NCBI GenBank assembly: GCA_016926925.1
Contig: JAFGNQ010000273.1
Location: 1 to 13,332 of the forward strand
Direction of reading: 5' to 3'
Length of the DNA: 13,332 nt
From: Candidatus Aminicenantota bacterium
GTDB lineage: Bacteria > Acidobacteriota > Aminicenantia > Aminicenantales > Aminicenantaceae
Shown here: positions 1-8,280 of the stretch, one piece after another
How positions within the stretch are numbered: the stretch's first letter is position 1
Layout of the letters: each line of letters starts with the position of its first letter
The notes under the pieces: model-generated
What the model was told of the DNA's origin: nothing
Databases searched by the model: none
Seen by the model: only the letters and a program-made list of their open reading frames with translations
Made by a program: the position numbers and the translations under genes

Positions 1-24
1 AAAAGTCTTGTCGGAAGGGAATCG

Positions 25-1611
25 ATGATGACGAAAACATTAAAAACTCAGGTTGCTGCGATCTTTTTTGGTATGTCGGCTATCTTGATTATTTTTGGAG
101 CCTGGACCTTTTCGAGCGCCAAGAGGCCCGCCTCTCCATCGGAGAAGAAAGCGAACATTGCTGAAATGTTCCAGGGCGTGCACTCGCAGATACTCGAGAT
201 CATGAAGAAAAGCGGCGTTCCATCTGTCGTGGTTGCAGTGGCAAAAAATGGAGAGACGATCTGGGAAGAAAGTTATGGCTGGGCGGACAGAGAAAAGGAG
301 ATCGAAGCGACTCCCGGCACCATCTACCATTTGGCCTCCATTTCAAAATCCATGACCGCCACCGGGCTCATGATATTAAAGGAGCGGGGCCTGGTCGACC
401 TCAATGAACCTGCGAACACATATCTTGGGGAGACGAAACTTGTTGCCCGGATTGGGGATGCAGATCAAGCTTCTGTTAAAAGGATCCTCTTTCACACCGC
501 AGGCCTCCCCATGCACTGGAACTTCTTCGATCTGAAGGGTTCCGATCCTAGGCCAAATATGGAAGAGTCCATAAAAAGATACGGGGTTTTGATAACGGCA
601 CCCGGTGAAACATACACGTATTCCAATTTCGGCTACGGAATCATCGACCACATCATATCCCGTATTTCAGGAAAAGATTATGCGGATTTTATGAAGGAAG
701 AAGTATTTATTCCATTGGGCATGAAACACACCTCGGTTCAAGTTGACGCGAGCCCCGGAAACGACATCGCCGTAATGTATGACGAGGGGAAGAAGCCGAT
801 CCCTCCCTATGATTTCGATCACCGCGGCGCCTCGGCCGTGCTCTCAACCGCCGGCGACATGATAAGGTTCGGAATGTTTCACATGAAGAAATCCCTTCCC
901 GGTCAGAATCCTATCCTGAAGGCAGAGACCGTCGATAGGATGCATACTGAGATCGATCCCCTACAATCCGACCTCAAAGATCGTGTTGGCTTTGACTATT
1001 TGCTGGGAAGTTTTGGAGGAGTGAGCTATGGAGGGTACAGAATCGAAGCCACGACAGGATCGATGCCTGGAGCGGTTTCAAGATTGGTTTTGGTTCCTTC
1101 GGAAAACATCGTCTCAGCTCTTTTAAGCAACGGAGATAACATCGACCTCTGGCAGATTGAAAAACTCATTCTCGAAGCTCTGCTTCCAGATTTGAAGGAT
1201 AAGGACTCGACGGAAGACGAGAAGTCACCCGGAGATGCTGAAATGGACAGCATCCCTCCGGATCCTTACCTGGGCATCTGGTCGGGCTCCATAGAAACAT
1301 ACACAAAAACCATTCCTGTCAGGATGACATTTCCGGAAAATGGCAAGGTTCGAATGGAAATCGATCACAGGCCCGCATCCCTCTTAAGTATGAAAACTCC
1401 TTTGGGAGAAATGGGATTCCAGGGAGAGCTCTTCAAGGGGATCTTTATGGGACAAATCCGAACGCCGGATACGAATCGCTCTCCTCATGTCGTGCTCGTT
1501 GAATGCCGATGTCGCGGCGACCGTCTGACCGGCTATGCGGCTGCCGTAGCAATGAACAAAAAATTCTGTCTTCCCCACTGGATCGACCTGACTCGAGAAA
1601 CCGGGAACTAA
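25..1611 (+). CDS. Exported serine hydrolase, class C beta-lactamase / penicillin-binding-protein-like family (S12 type)
   Basis: The 528-residue product belongs to the SxxK acyl-serine hydrolases (class C beta-lactamases, D-aminopeptidases, esterases). Residues 10-32 form one hydrophobic segment, a signal peptide or N-terminal anchor, so the enzyme should act in the periplasm or at the membrane. The SxxK motif is S105-I-S-K108, with S105 the expected nucleophile. The second motif is Y199-S-N201, and HTAGL (158-162) matches the usual HTSGL box. Where the third motif (KTG or HxG) is expected, the sequence is T343-T-G345, an uncommon variant. An acidic linker near 391-410 leads to a C-terminal beta-rich domain (about 411-528) like the lipocalin-type tails of many S12 hydrolases. 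A GGAAGGGA ribosome site (13-20) lies 4 bases before ATG 25 and 7 before ATG 28, so the second ATG is equally possible. It converges with the next gene, 41 bp away. Substrate cannot be predicted. Confidence 0.9.
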   Translation: MMTKTLKTQVAAIFFGMSAILIIFGAWTFSSAKRPASPSEKKANIAEMFQGVHSQILEIMKKSGVPSVVVAVAKNGETIWEESYGWADREKEIEATPGTIYHLASISKSMTATGLMILKERGLVDLNEPANTYLGETKLVARIGDADQASVKRILFHTAGLPMHWNFFDLKGSDPRPNMEESIKRYGVLITAPGETYTYSNFGYGIIDHIISRISGKDYADFMKEEVFIPLGMKHTSVQVDASPGNDIAVMYDEGKKPIPPYDFDHRGASAVLSTAGDMIRFGMFHMKKSLPGQNPILKAETVDRMHTEIDPLQSDLKDRVGFDYLLGSFGGVSYGGYRIEATTGSMPGAVSRLVLVPSENIVSALLSNGDNIDLWQIEKLILEALLPDLKDKDSTEDEKSPGDAEMDSIPPDPYLGIWSGSIETYTKTIPVRMTFPENGKVRMEIDHRPASLLSMKTPLGEMGFQGELFKGIFMGQIRTPDTNRSPHVVLVECRCRGDRLTGYAAAVAMNKKFCLPHWIDLTRETGN

Positions 1612-1652
1612 TGAATCCTCATATATATCTGGGAGAAAGAGATCCCGCCTGC

Positions 1653-3998
1653 TTATGCCTGCCTCCTAAAGCGCATCAACACGAGCAAAGCGAGGGCAGC
1701 TACAAGACAAATGATGGATAATGCCTTGGATAATGCCCATAAAATCAAAGCCAAAAGGATGAGCAGGAAAGGCGTGTAGCCCGCTTTGTAATTGTTCCGG
1801 AGAGATAGGAATGCCTTCTTTATTCTGCGACGCAGCCCGAAGAGAGCTGTCAATATGAGCAGGATGAAAATGATTTTGAACAGAAGCAGAGTTTCCCCCG
1901 ATATATAGCCAAAGCTCAAACTCAAAGGCTCATCGCTGACAATGGTTTTTGCAAATCTGTACAACTGGCCGGTGGTCGGGATATGAATTCGGATTGGGAG
2001 CACTCCTTGAGCCGCGGGAATTTTACCTGTCTGGATATCTTGAACCCTTTGACCGAATTGAGCTTCATTCCGAACCTGTTCGGCTATTTTGTCTTCTTCC
2101 AAAGCCAGGTTGGGACTGAACTCTTTTTTCATCTTGAGCGCCTCCTGAAGGCTTCCTTCTTCATCCGTTCCGAGTTCCGCAGGAGCACCGGCCACGCGGC
2201 TGGCAGCCTTTCTTTTGGCTCCGAGCAACGGCCGCAGGCCTTGGGCGATCTTCTCTTTCTCGACGGTCCCGCCGAAATACAGGAAATCGTAGCCTTCAGG
2301 GAGATAAACACTCCAGAGCATTTGGCTGATGATGATATCCGGCACTGGAAACAGTGAGCCCCTTTTCCCCAGCCAACTGAATCTCCGGCCTTTTTCGAAA
2401 TAAATCAACTCCACATCAAAAGCGGCCAGACCGGTGGCTCCCTGACTCGAGCGGTTGAGAGGAATGAGAATTTTGTTCCGGTTCAGCCTCGGCTTTGTCG
2501 GCTCTCCTCCGACAAACACGCTCCAAATTTGGGCCTCATCAGGAAGATCGAGTTCCAGAAACTGTTTCGATGTGTTGCGTATCTTGTAAACAACACGGTG
2601 CACCAGCTTCCCGTCTTCCGTAAACAATGTCACACCACTCGCCGAATCCACGACCGTGCTTATCACAGGTATCTCGTCGTGCTTTTTTACATCCAACACC
2701 AGAGAATAGGGATGATGGAGATATTTGAATCCGAAAAGGAGAGGTTTTTGTGATCTCATGATGAGATTCGGAGGCAGTTCGGAAACATCGAGTTTATCCA
2801 GCCCTTCTGAGCTGACAAGCGTAACCTCGGACGTGCTCTTGAGCTCAACACCGATAAATCCCTTCTCCCTAATAGCGTCCTCGACTGCAAATCCTGAAAA
2901 ATCGACGGTCAGGTTTTCGTTTTGGAGAAGCTTTTCCGACATGACGGAGATGTTGAAGCCTCCCTGTTTCGGGTACTCGAAAGGAATCTCAAGGAAGAGA
3001 GCCTCCTTTTGTATCAGCTCACGCCAGTCCCCCACCCCATTCCCCTTGACATCGAGAATGCTGTAGCCCTCAGGAACTCTCAGAGTGATGGAAGAGATCG
3101 TGTTCTGCAGTACGGAGAGAGAAACCTCGGTTGTGACTCTCAAAGCGTCATCGTCTATAGACACATGATTGAGGGTATCGGCGTACACCTTGGCCGGTCC
3201 TTTGACAACCTCCTTCGGCTTTTTCCGCCATTTGATGTCGATGGAATTCGTAGGTGATAAGAGGGCGGAGATGTGAGTCAGGTTCGCTCGCTCTGAAACC
3301 TCGACCTGCTGGGAATTGCCCACCTCGACGGAAATATCCGTGAAGGGAATATCCACCTCCAGAATGGTTATCGCTGTTTGTGGGACCGGGAAAGACAGCG
3401 CCCAAGGCCCCTGATTTGTGGTGGTTTTCAAAGAAAAGTCAACCGTGATCTGATGATGGCCTGAATCGTCTGTTGTCAGAGTATGCCGATTTCCCTCCAG
3501 AAGCACCAAGGCTCTCTTTCCGTCAAAGAGCACATCCCGCAGGGCGACATTCACAGGAAAGAGCGGGATTTTGATAAACCTGGGCCTTTGCTTCGGAAAA
3601 ATTTCCACATCAAGGCTGGTACGGAAGGAAGCGCTCTCGGAAGAAATCCGTCCTCTGTATGCGGCTTTTGTTAGTAAAAACTCAGAGGGAGGCTGAACCG
3701 TTGTGATCTCAGGAGGCTTCATTTGGTCCAGAAGTCTTTTGAATTGGCTGCGGGTGAGTATGACCCTCTCCTCTTTCAATTGAAATGGGGGAACATATTG
3801 GAATCCGGTCTGCTCCAGTATCTTCTGGAATTCCTGCCAGGACAACACAATCTCATCCTTGTCCAGCTCCAGGAGTTTACGGAATTCCTCCCAGGGTATC
3901 TGAACCGAGCCTTCCTCATTTTTCTCCTGTGAACTCAAAGGGCTGCAAACCAACAAAATCAGAATGGCAATAAGCAGCAGTCTGCAAATTTTTATCAT
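1653..3998 (-). CDS. Large exported membrane-anchored protein of unknown function with three N-terminal F-x-x-L-L repeats
   Basis: I do not recognise a named family. The frame is open from 4037, but I choose ATG 3998: AGAGGGAGAGAGG lies just upstream and the signal peptide then begins at once (M-I-K followed by hydrophobic residues 5-18). The 781-residue product has three similar short segments near its N-terminus: IPWEEFRKLL (34-43), LSWQEFQKIL (52-61) and LTRSQFKRLL (81-90). A long beta-rich region (about 105-575) of Ig-like or sandwich character follows, then a charged, probably helical stretch (580-660). Three hydrophobic helices close the protein (about 704-722, 741-757 and 760-776), with a basic end. 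This predicts a large periplasmic part held in the inner membrane by its C-terminus. No catalytic motif is visible. Cys18 is not in a good lipobox (Val precedes it). The gene is transcribed divergently from the Asp-box protein gene and appears monocistronic here. Confidence 0.85.
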   Translation of the reverse strand: MIKICRLLLIAILILLVCSPLSSQEKNEEGSVQIPWEEFRKLLELDKDEIVLSWQEFQKILEQTGFQYVPPFQLKEERVILTRSQFKRLLDQMKPPEITTVQPPSEFLLTKAAYRGRISSESASFRTSLDVEIFPKQRPRFIKIPLFPVNVALRDVLFDGKRALVLLEGNRHTLTTDDSGHHQITVDFSLKTTTNQGPWALSFPVPQTAITILEVDIPFTDISVEVGNSQQVEVSERANLTHISALLSPTNSIDIKWRKKPKEVVKGPAKVYADTLNHVSIDDDALRVTTEVSLSVLQNTISSITLRVPEGYSILDVKGNGVGDWRELIQKEALFLEIPFEYPKQGGFNISVMSEKLLQNENLTVDFSGFAVEDAIREKGFIGVELKSTSEVTLVSSEGLDKLDVSELPPNLIMRSQKPLLFGFKYLHHPYSLVLDVKKHDEIPVISTVVDSASGVTLFTEDGKLVHRVVYKIRNTSKQFLELDLPDEAQIWSVFVGGEPTKPRLNRNKILIPLNRSSQGATGLAAFDVELIYFEKGRRFSWLGKRGSLFPVPDIIISQMLWSVYLPEGYDFLYFGGTVEKEKIAQGLRPLLGAKRKAASRVAGAPAELGTDEEGSLQEALKMKKEFSPNLALEEDKIAEQVRNEAQFGQRVQDIQTGKIPAAQGVLPIRIHIPTTGQLYRFAKTIVSDEPLSLSFGYISGETLLLFKIIFILLILTALFGLRRRIKKAFLSLRNNYKAGYTPFLLILLALILWALSKALSIICLVAALALLVLMRFRRQA

Positions 3999-4322
3999 TT
4001 TCCTCTCTCCCTCTGAGGATGAGTGACCGAGATCCATCCTGAATACACACCCATACTCATGTGAAGTTTATTTTGCTTTGTTTCTTTAAGTTTAAATCAG
4101 GGCAATCGGATATGTAAATCGCCTTTAAAGATGATTTTGCTTCGCCTCTACTGGCTATGTAACCCTGAAATCGCGGCACAAATAGGCTCGCTTTGCGAGA
4201 AGAGATTCGAGCGATTGGCGCCATGAACCCGAAATAAGGCGAGCACGTGCATGTTACTGATCCTTCCCGGAAATTGATCTGGGACAAGGCCGTCTAGTCT
4301 TGTATCTAAAGAAAAAAATTCC

Positions 4323-4351
4323 TTTTCACTCGAAAAAAAATAGTGCACAAT
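4323..4351 (+). promoter_or_regulatory. Candidate promoter for the Asp-box protein gene
   Basis: TTTTCA (4323-4328) and CACAAT (4346-4351) are separated by 17 bases and each matches four of six positions of the sigma-70 -35 and -10 consensus. Transcription would start near 4358, giving a leader of about 65 bases. Both boxes are imperfect in AT-rich DNA, so this is a weak call. Confidence 0.25.
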
Positions 4352-4357
4352 AGCAAG

Positions 4358-4387
4358 AACATGATCGAATGCAGTCAGAATCATGTT
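4358..4387. promoter_or_regulatory. Perfect 8-bp inverted repeat, possible operator
   Basis: AACATGAT (4358-4365) and ATCATGTT (4380-4387) are exact reverse complements separated by 14 bases, so the half-sites are 22 bp apart, about two helical turns. The repeat lies immediately downstream of the candidate promoter and 35 bases before the TTG start. The position and spacing suit a dimeric repressor site, but no regulator gene is nearby and a chance repeat in AT-rich DNA is possible. Confidence 0.3.
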
Positions 4388-4422
4388 TCAGCTCTAATAT
4401 CTAATAAACCGGGAGGTAGAAA

Positions 4423-7400
4423 TTGAAAAAAGCCCTTATTTGCATGTGTCTTTTACTACTCGTCTTGTCTTCGTTTGGATGGGAGAAAGAGACGGAAAAG
4501 GAAAAACCCGCCCTATTGAATCCGGGCACATATTCCGGATTGTGCTTCAGAGGAATAGGGCCGGCATTGATGTCGGGACGGATCGCCGACATAGCCGTTC
4601 ATCCCGAGGATCAAAGTGTCTGGTATGTGGCCGTTGGTTCCGGCGGTGTGTGGAAGAGCGAAAATGCGGGCACAACCTGGATGCCTGTCTTCGATGAACA
4701 GCCGGTGTATTCCATCGGCTGCGTCACCCTGGATTCCAACAACCCTGAAGTGGTTTGGGTAGGAACGGGCGAGAATGTGAGCGGCCGTCATGTCGGTTGG
4801 GGAGACGGCATATACAGGAGCCTGAACGGAGGAAAAACGTGGGACAATATGGGGCTCAAAAAAACGCAGCACATTTCAAAGATCATTATCGACCCTAATG
4901 ACAGCGACATCATTTATGTCGCCGCCGAAGGCCCCCTTTGGTCGGAAGGAGGAGAGAGAGGCGTCTATAAGAGTACCGACGGCGGGAAAAATTGGAATCC
5001 GGCCCTAGAGATCAGCAAGGATACAGGAGTCACGGATATCGCCTTGGATCCGTCGAATCCTGATATCCTGTATGCAGCCGCCTACCAGCGGCGCCGGAGC
5101 GTTGCCGCATTTATAGCAGGAGGCCCTGAATCCGGAATTTATAAGAGCCTGGATGCGGGAAAGAATTGGAGGAAGCTGGCAGTCGGGCTTCCCAAGGGGG
5201 ACATGGGACGAATCGGCCTTGCCGTTTCCCCACATGACCCGGACGTGGTCTACGCCACGATAGAAGCCGGTGAAAAGGAAAAAGGATTCTACCGGTCAGC
5301 CGATAAAGGTGAGAGCTGGGAGAAAAGAGACAGCTATATCAGCAACGGGACAGGACCCCACTACTATCAGGAAATTTTTGCCGACCCCCATGAATTCGAC
5401 CGCATCTACCAGATGGATGTCTGGATGCATGTAACAGACGACGGCGGAAAAACATGGAAAGAGGTGGGTGAAACGCACAAACATTCGGACAATCATGCCC
5501 TGGCTTTCGATCCTAATGATCCCGATTATTTGCTGTCAGGCTGCGACGGCGGTATTTACGAGACCTGGGACCGGGGTAAAACCTGGAAGTTTCTGGCTAA
5601 TTTTCCGGTGACACAGTTTTATAAAATGGCCATAGATAATGACACTCCGTTCTACAACGTAATCGGCGGAGCTCAGGACAACTCCACTCAACTCGGACCA
5701 TCGAGGACACTCAATGAAAACGGTATCCGGAATAGTGATTGGGAGATCACTACCGGAGGTGACGGATATGCCTGCACCATCGATCCTGAAGACCCGAACA
5801 TCATCTACTCCGAATGGCAGGTAGGCCGCCTCAGCCGGTATGATAAACGGAGCGGTGAATTGGTTTTTATACAACCCCAGCCCGGAAAGAGCGAGGATGC
5901 GCCCCGCTGGAACTGGGATTCGCCGATCATCATCAGCCCGCACGCACACACACGCCTGTATTACGCCTCCCAAAGGGTCTATCGAAGCAACGATAGAGGA
6001 GATTCCTGGACGCCGATCAGCCCTGACCTGACGCGCAATATCGCCAGGCTCGAGCAGCCTATCATGGGAAAGACATGGAGCGTGGATTCACTCTGGGATC
6101 TGGGTGCCATGTCCATCTACAGCACGATCAGCAGCATTTCCGAATCCTCTCTTGTCGAGGGATTGATCTATGCAGGTACCGATGACGGATTGATCCAGGT
6201 TACGGAAGATGGAGGAAAAACCTGGCGCAAAGTCGAAAAAATTCCGGGAGTTCCCGATTATTATTTCGTCAACGAGATCCGCGCATCCAAGCATGACAAG
6301 GACACCGTCTATGCGGCTCTGGACAACCACAAGACGGGTGATCTTAAACCTTATCTTCTAAAAAGCACGGACAGAGGACGAACCTGGACCTCCATTGTCG
6401 GAGACTTGCCGAAGGAGACGATCGTATGGGCTATAACTCAGGATCATATCACGCAGGAATTGCTTTTTATCGGGACGGAATTCGGGATCTATTTCACTCT
6501 CGATGAAGGAAAGCAATGGATCAGACTGACTGGGGGATTGCCGAACATTTCCTTCAGGGATCTCGAAATCCAGGAACGGGAAAGCGATCTGGTCGGCGCA
6601 TCCTTCGGCCGGGGAATCTACATCCTGGATGACTATTCACCTCTCAGAGAGATCAATGAAGCCGAGCTGAAGCAGGAAAGTCGGTTGTTTCCTGTTAAAA
6701 AGGCCTTGATGTACATCGAGAGAATGCCTCTGGATTTGAAGGGCAAGGCCTTTTTGGGTGACGCCTATTATTTGGCTCCCAATCCCCCGTTCGGAGCGGT
6801 GTTCACCTATTACCTGAAAGACACTCTCCAAAAAAAGGCGGATTCGAGGCGTGAAAACGAGAAAAAACTGGAGAAGGAAGGAAAACAGGTTGCCTTTCCC
6901 GGCTGGGAAAAGATCCGTATGGAAGAGCGGGAAGAAGATCCGGCTGTCATCATCACAGTGAAGGACGAAGAAGGCCAGATCGTCCGCAGGCTGACGGGAG
7001 CTGTCAGCAAAGGCATAAACCGGATAGCCTGGGATTTTCGGTATCCTTCGGTCGATCCGACCCAGATTGAGGAAAGGCCGAGAAGCCCCTGGGAGGAGCC
7101 TCCCAGGGGACCGCTGGTCGTTCCGGGTAAATTTTCGGTGAGTATCGCCAAGAGATTGGACGGCGTTCTCACCCCGTTGACGGAATCACAAACCTTTATT
7201 GTGGAATCATTGGGACTTCAAAGCCTTCCGGCCAAAGACAGAGCCGCCCTCCTGGCATTCCAGAAGAAAGCGGGAGATCTCCAGCGGGCTATGATGGGAG
7301 CGGGGCAAGCGGCACAAGAGGCCATGAGGCAGATCAAGTTCATGAAAAAAGCCTTGATGGACACACCCAAGGCCGGTACCGATCTGGGCGAAAAAGTCCG

Positions 7401-7704
7401 CAAAATTGAAGAACACATTCAAGATCTGATGATGACTCTCTACGGAGATTGGACCAAGATGATGCGATCGGAGGCCACCTCACCTTCGTTGATGCAGCGG
7501 GTAAGCGCCCAATTGAATACCACGGCACCGATTACGGAAACCGTTAAACGCAACTATGAGATCGCTGCGGGTGAATTTGGGACATATCTTGAGGAACTGC
7601 GTAAAACGATCGATGTCGACCTGAAGAAAATCGGAGAAGAGATGGAGGCTGCCGGTGCTCCTTGGACCCCGGGCAGGGGCGTTCCGAAGTGGGATAAAAA
7701 ATAG
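4423..7704 (+). CDS. Secreted sortilin/VPS10-like Asp-box (BNR) beta-propeller protein
   Basis: The 1093-residue product starts at a TTG, chosen because GGGAGG (4411-4416) lies 6 bases upstream and the frame opens directly into a signal peptide (M-K-K, then hydrophobic residues to about 18). Residues 40-735 contain at least eleven Asp-box motifs (S/T-x-D/N-x-G-x-x-W), for example at 79-86, 133-140, 184-191, 242-249, 292-299, 338-345, 381-388, 522-529, 594-601, 648-655 and 692-699. This is the pattern of large or tandem propellers in VPS10/sortilin and sialidase-like folds. Bacterial homologues are often labelled glycosyl hydrolase, but Asp boxes are structural and no catalytic set is identifiable here. 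Residues 740-930 include a beta-rich module (about 840-925), and 935-1075 look helical or coiled-coil. The product is probably periplasmic or surface-exposed. Its role is unknown; carbohydrate, peptide or protein binding are all possible. Confidence 0.9.
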   Translation: MKKALICMCLLLLVLSSFGWEKETEKEKPALLNPGTYSGLCFRGIGPALMSGRIADIAVHPEDQSVWYVAVGSGGVWKSENAGTTWMPVFDEQPVYSIGCVTLDSNNPEVVWVGTGENVSGRHVGWGDGIYRSLNGGKTWDNMGLKKTQHISKIIIDPNDSDIIYVAAEGPLWSEGGERGVYKSTDGGKNWNPALEISKDTGVTDIALDPSNPDILYAAAYQRRRSVAAFIAGGPESGIYKSLDAGKNWRKLAVGLPKGDMGRIGLAVSPHDPDVVYATIEAGEKEKGFYRSADKGESWEKRDSYISNGTGPHYYQEIFADPHEFDRIYQMDVWMHVTDDGGKTWKEVGETHKHSDNHALAFDPNDPDYLLSGCDGGIYETWDRGKTWKFLANFPVTQFYKMAIDNDTPFYNVIGGAQDNSTQLGPSRTLNENGIRNSDWEITTGGDGYACTIDPEDPNIIYSEWQVGRLSRYDKRSGELVFIQPQPGKSEDAPRWNWDSPIIISPHAHTRLYYASQRVYRSNDRGDSWTPISPDLTRNIARLEQPIMGKTWSVDSLWDLGAMSIYSTISSISESSLVEGLIYAGTDDGLIQVTEDGGKTWRKVEKIPGVPDYYFVNEIRASKHDKDTVYAALDNHKTGDLKPYLLKSTDRGRTWTSIVGDLPKETIVWAITQDHITQELLFIGTEFGIYFTLDEGKQWIRLTGGLPNISFRDLEIQERESDLVGASFGRGIYILDDYSPLREINEAELKQESRLFPVKKALMYIERMPLDLKGKAFLGDAYYLAPNPPFGAVFTYYLKDTLQKKADSRRENEKKLEKEGKQVAFPGWEKIRMEEREEDPAVIITVKDEEGQIVRRLTGAVSKGINRIAWDFRYPSVDPTQIEERPRSPWEEPPRGPLVVPGKFSVSIAKRLDGVLTPLTESQTFIVESLGLQSLPAKDRAALLAFQKKAGDLQRAMMGAGQAAQEAMRQIKFMKKALMDTPKAGTDLGEKVRKIEEHIQDLMMTLYGDWTKMMRSEATSPSLMQRVSAQLNTTAPITETVKRNYEIAAGEFGTYLEELRKTIDVDLKKIGEEMEAAGAPWTPGRGVPKWDKK

Positions 7705-7772
7705 AACGAAGGCGAGACATTCAAACGTATAAGTGATGACGGAACGCTGGGTACACCCCTGTGCTTTGATAT

Positions 7773-7792
7773 AAATGCTAACGGGAGCGTTT
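7773..7792 (+). terminator. Weak hairpin downstream of the Asp-box protein gene, possible terminator
   Basis: AAATGCT (7773-7779) pairs with AGCGTTT (7786-7792) over seven base pairs including one U-G, with a 6-base loop, 69 bases after the TAG stop. No run of T follows beyond the three in the stem, so it is not a classical intrinsic terminator. It lies between convergent genes, where transcripts must end. Confidence 0.25.
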
Positions 7793-7846
7793 GCGATAAG
7801 AGGGGGCAGTCAGTATCCAATCCGGAATCAATAAACGGAAAGGCCG

Positions 7847-8131
7847 TTATTCATCGTCTTCGAGGATTTTGTTCAGGACTTCACTCCCTTTGCTAGGCGC
7901 GTCTTCAGGAAGATAGATAATGACACCCCCTTTTACGGGCCTTGTGACGATTTTTCCTTCTTTTACCAGTTTTTGCGTTGTTTCAACGGGGTTCGTGCCA
8001 AAGTATTCTTTAAAAGCGGTGTTGAATCCACTGTAGACGCTGTGGATTCCTTTGTAGTTACCCCTGAGTTTTTTAACCGCACGGTGGATAAATTCCTCCT
8101 GCGTGAGTTTGGGTTTATCTTCGGCTGTCAT
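7847..8131 (-). CDS. Small soluble protein of unknown function, possible winged-helix fold
   Basis: This 94-residue protein has no signal peptide and no membrane segment, unlike its neighbours. ATG 8131 is preceded by GAGGAGGA (complement of 8136-8143), an excellent ribosome site, and by a plausible promoter. Residues 10-24 form a basic amphipathic helix. A Gly/Tyr-containing segment (HSVYSGFN, 31-38) follows, then a helix and a C-terminal beta-hairpin-like part (GKIVTRPVKGGVIIYL, 59-74). Helices followed by a two-stranded wing suggest a winged-helix DNA- or RNA-binding fold, but this is inferred from pattern only. The tail is acidic (ILEDDE). The sequence looks like a conserved small bacterial protein rather than noise, but I cannot give it a family name. 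It stands alone between the 3' ends of the Asp-box gene and the tricorn operon. Confidence 0.8.
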   Translation of the reverse strand: MTAEDKPKLTQEEFIHRAVKKLRGNYKGIHSVYSGFNTAFKEYFGTNPVETTQKLVKEGKIVTRPVKGGVIIYLPEDAPSKGSEVLNKILEDDE

Positions 8132-8162
8132 TGTCTCCTCCTCTTAAAATCCGGTTGTCATT

Positions 8163-8192
8163 ATTGTACCAGGAACTGCCGGATAATGAAAA
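8163..8192 (-). promoter_or_regulatory. Candidate sigma-70-type promoter for the 94-residue protein gene
   Basis: On the minus strand TTTTCA (8192-8187) is followed after 18 bases by TACAAT (8168-8163), which matches five of six -10 positions. Transcription would begin near 8156 and leave a leader of about 25 bases before ATG 8131. The gene therefore need not depend on read-through from the tricorn/beta-barrel operon upstream. Confidence 0.45.
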
Positions 8193-8280
8193 GAAACAAA
8201 CAGAAGCAAATACACAGGACTGCACAAACCGCTAGTAATAGGGAATAGCGAAGGCCTGGACAGAACTAAAGATCTTTCCC

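Larger units (their letters stand above)
3999..4422. other. Divergent intergenic region, 424 bp
   Basis: This region separates the start codons of the divergent 781-residue and Asp-box protein genes. Positions 4061-4140 and 4301-4400 are AT-rich (about 31% GC by count), while 4141-4300 is about 52% GC. The central block contains a CTCGC-TTT-GCGAG hairpin (4187-4199) and a 7-bp stem with one G-U pair (4284-4290 with 4297-4303, 6-base loop). Two overlapping short minus-strand reading frames of 76-78 codons cross it, but neither has a convincing ribosome site or a recognisable protein signature, so I do not call a gene. The block could be a small RNA, an intergenic repeat, or a remnant; the sequence alone does not decide. 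Confidence 0.5.

Noticed and set aside
1631..1646. GGGA/TCCC inverted repeat between the two convergent genes as a terminator
   Set aside because: The stem is only 4 bp with no T-run on either strand.
4057..4384. Two overlapping minus-strand frames of 76 and 78 codons in the divergent intergenic region
   Set aside because: Neither has a good ribosome site, they overlap in different frames, and neither product shows a recognisable domain.
7834..7848. AACGG/CCGTT hairpin at the end of the 94-residue protein gene as a terminator
   Set aside because: The stem is only 5 bp, overlaps the stop codon and lacks a T-run.
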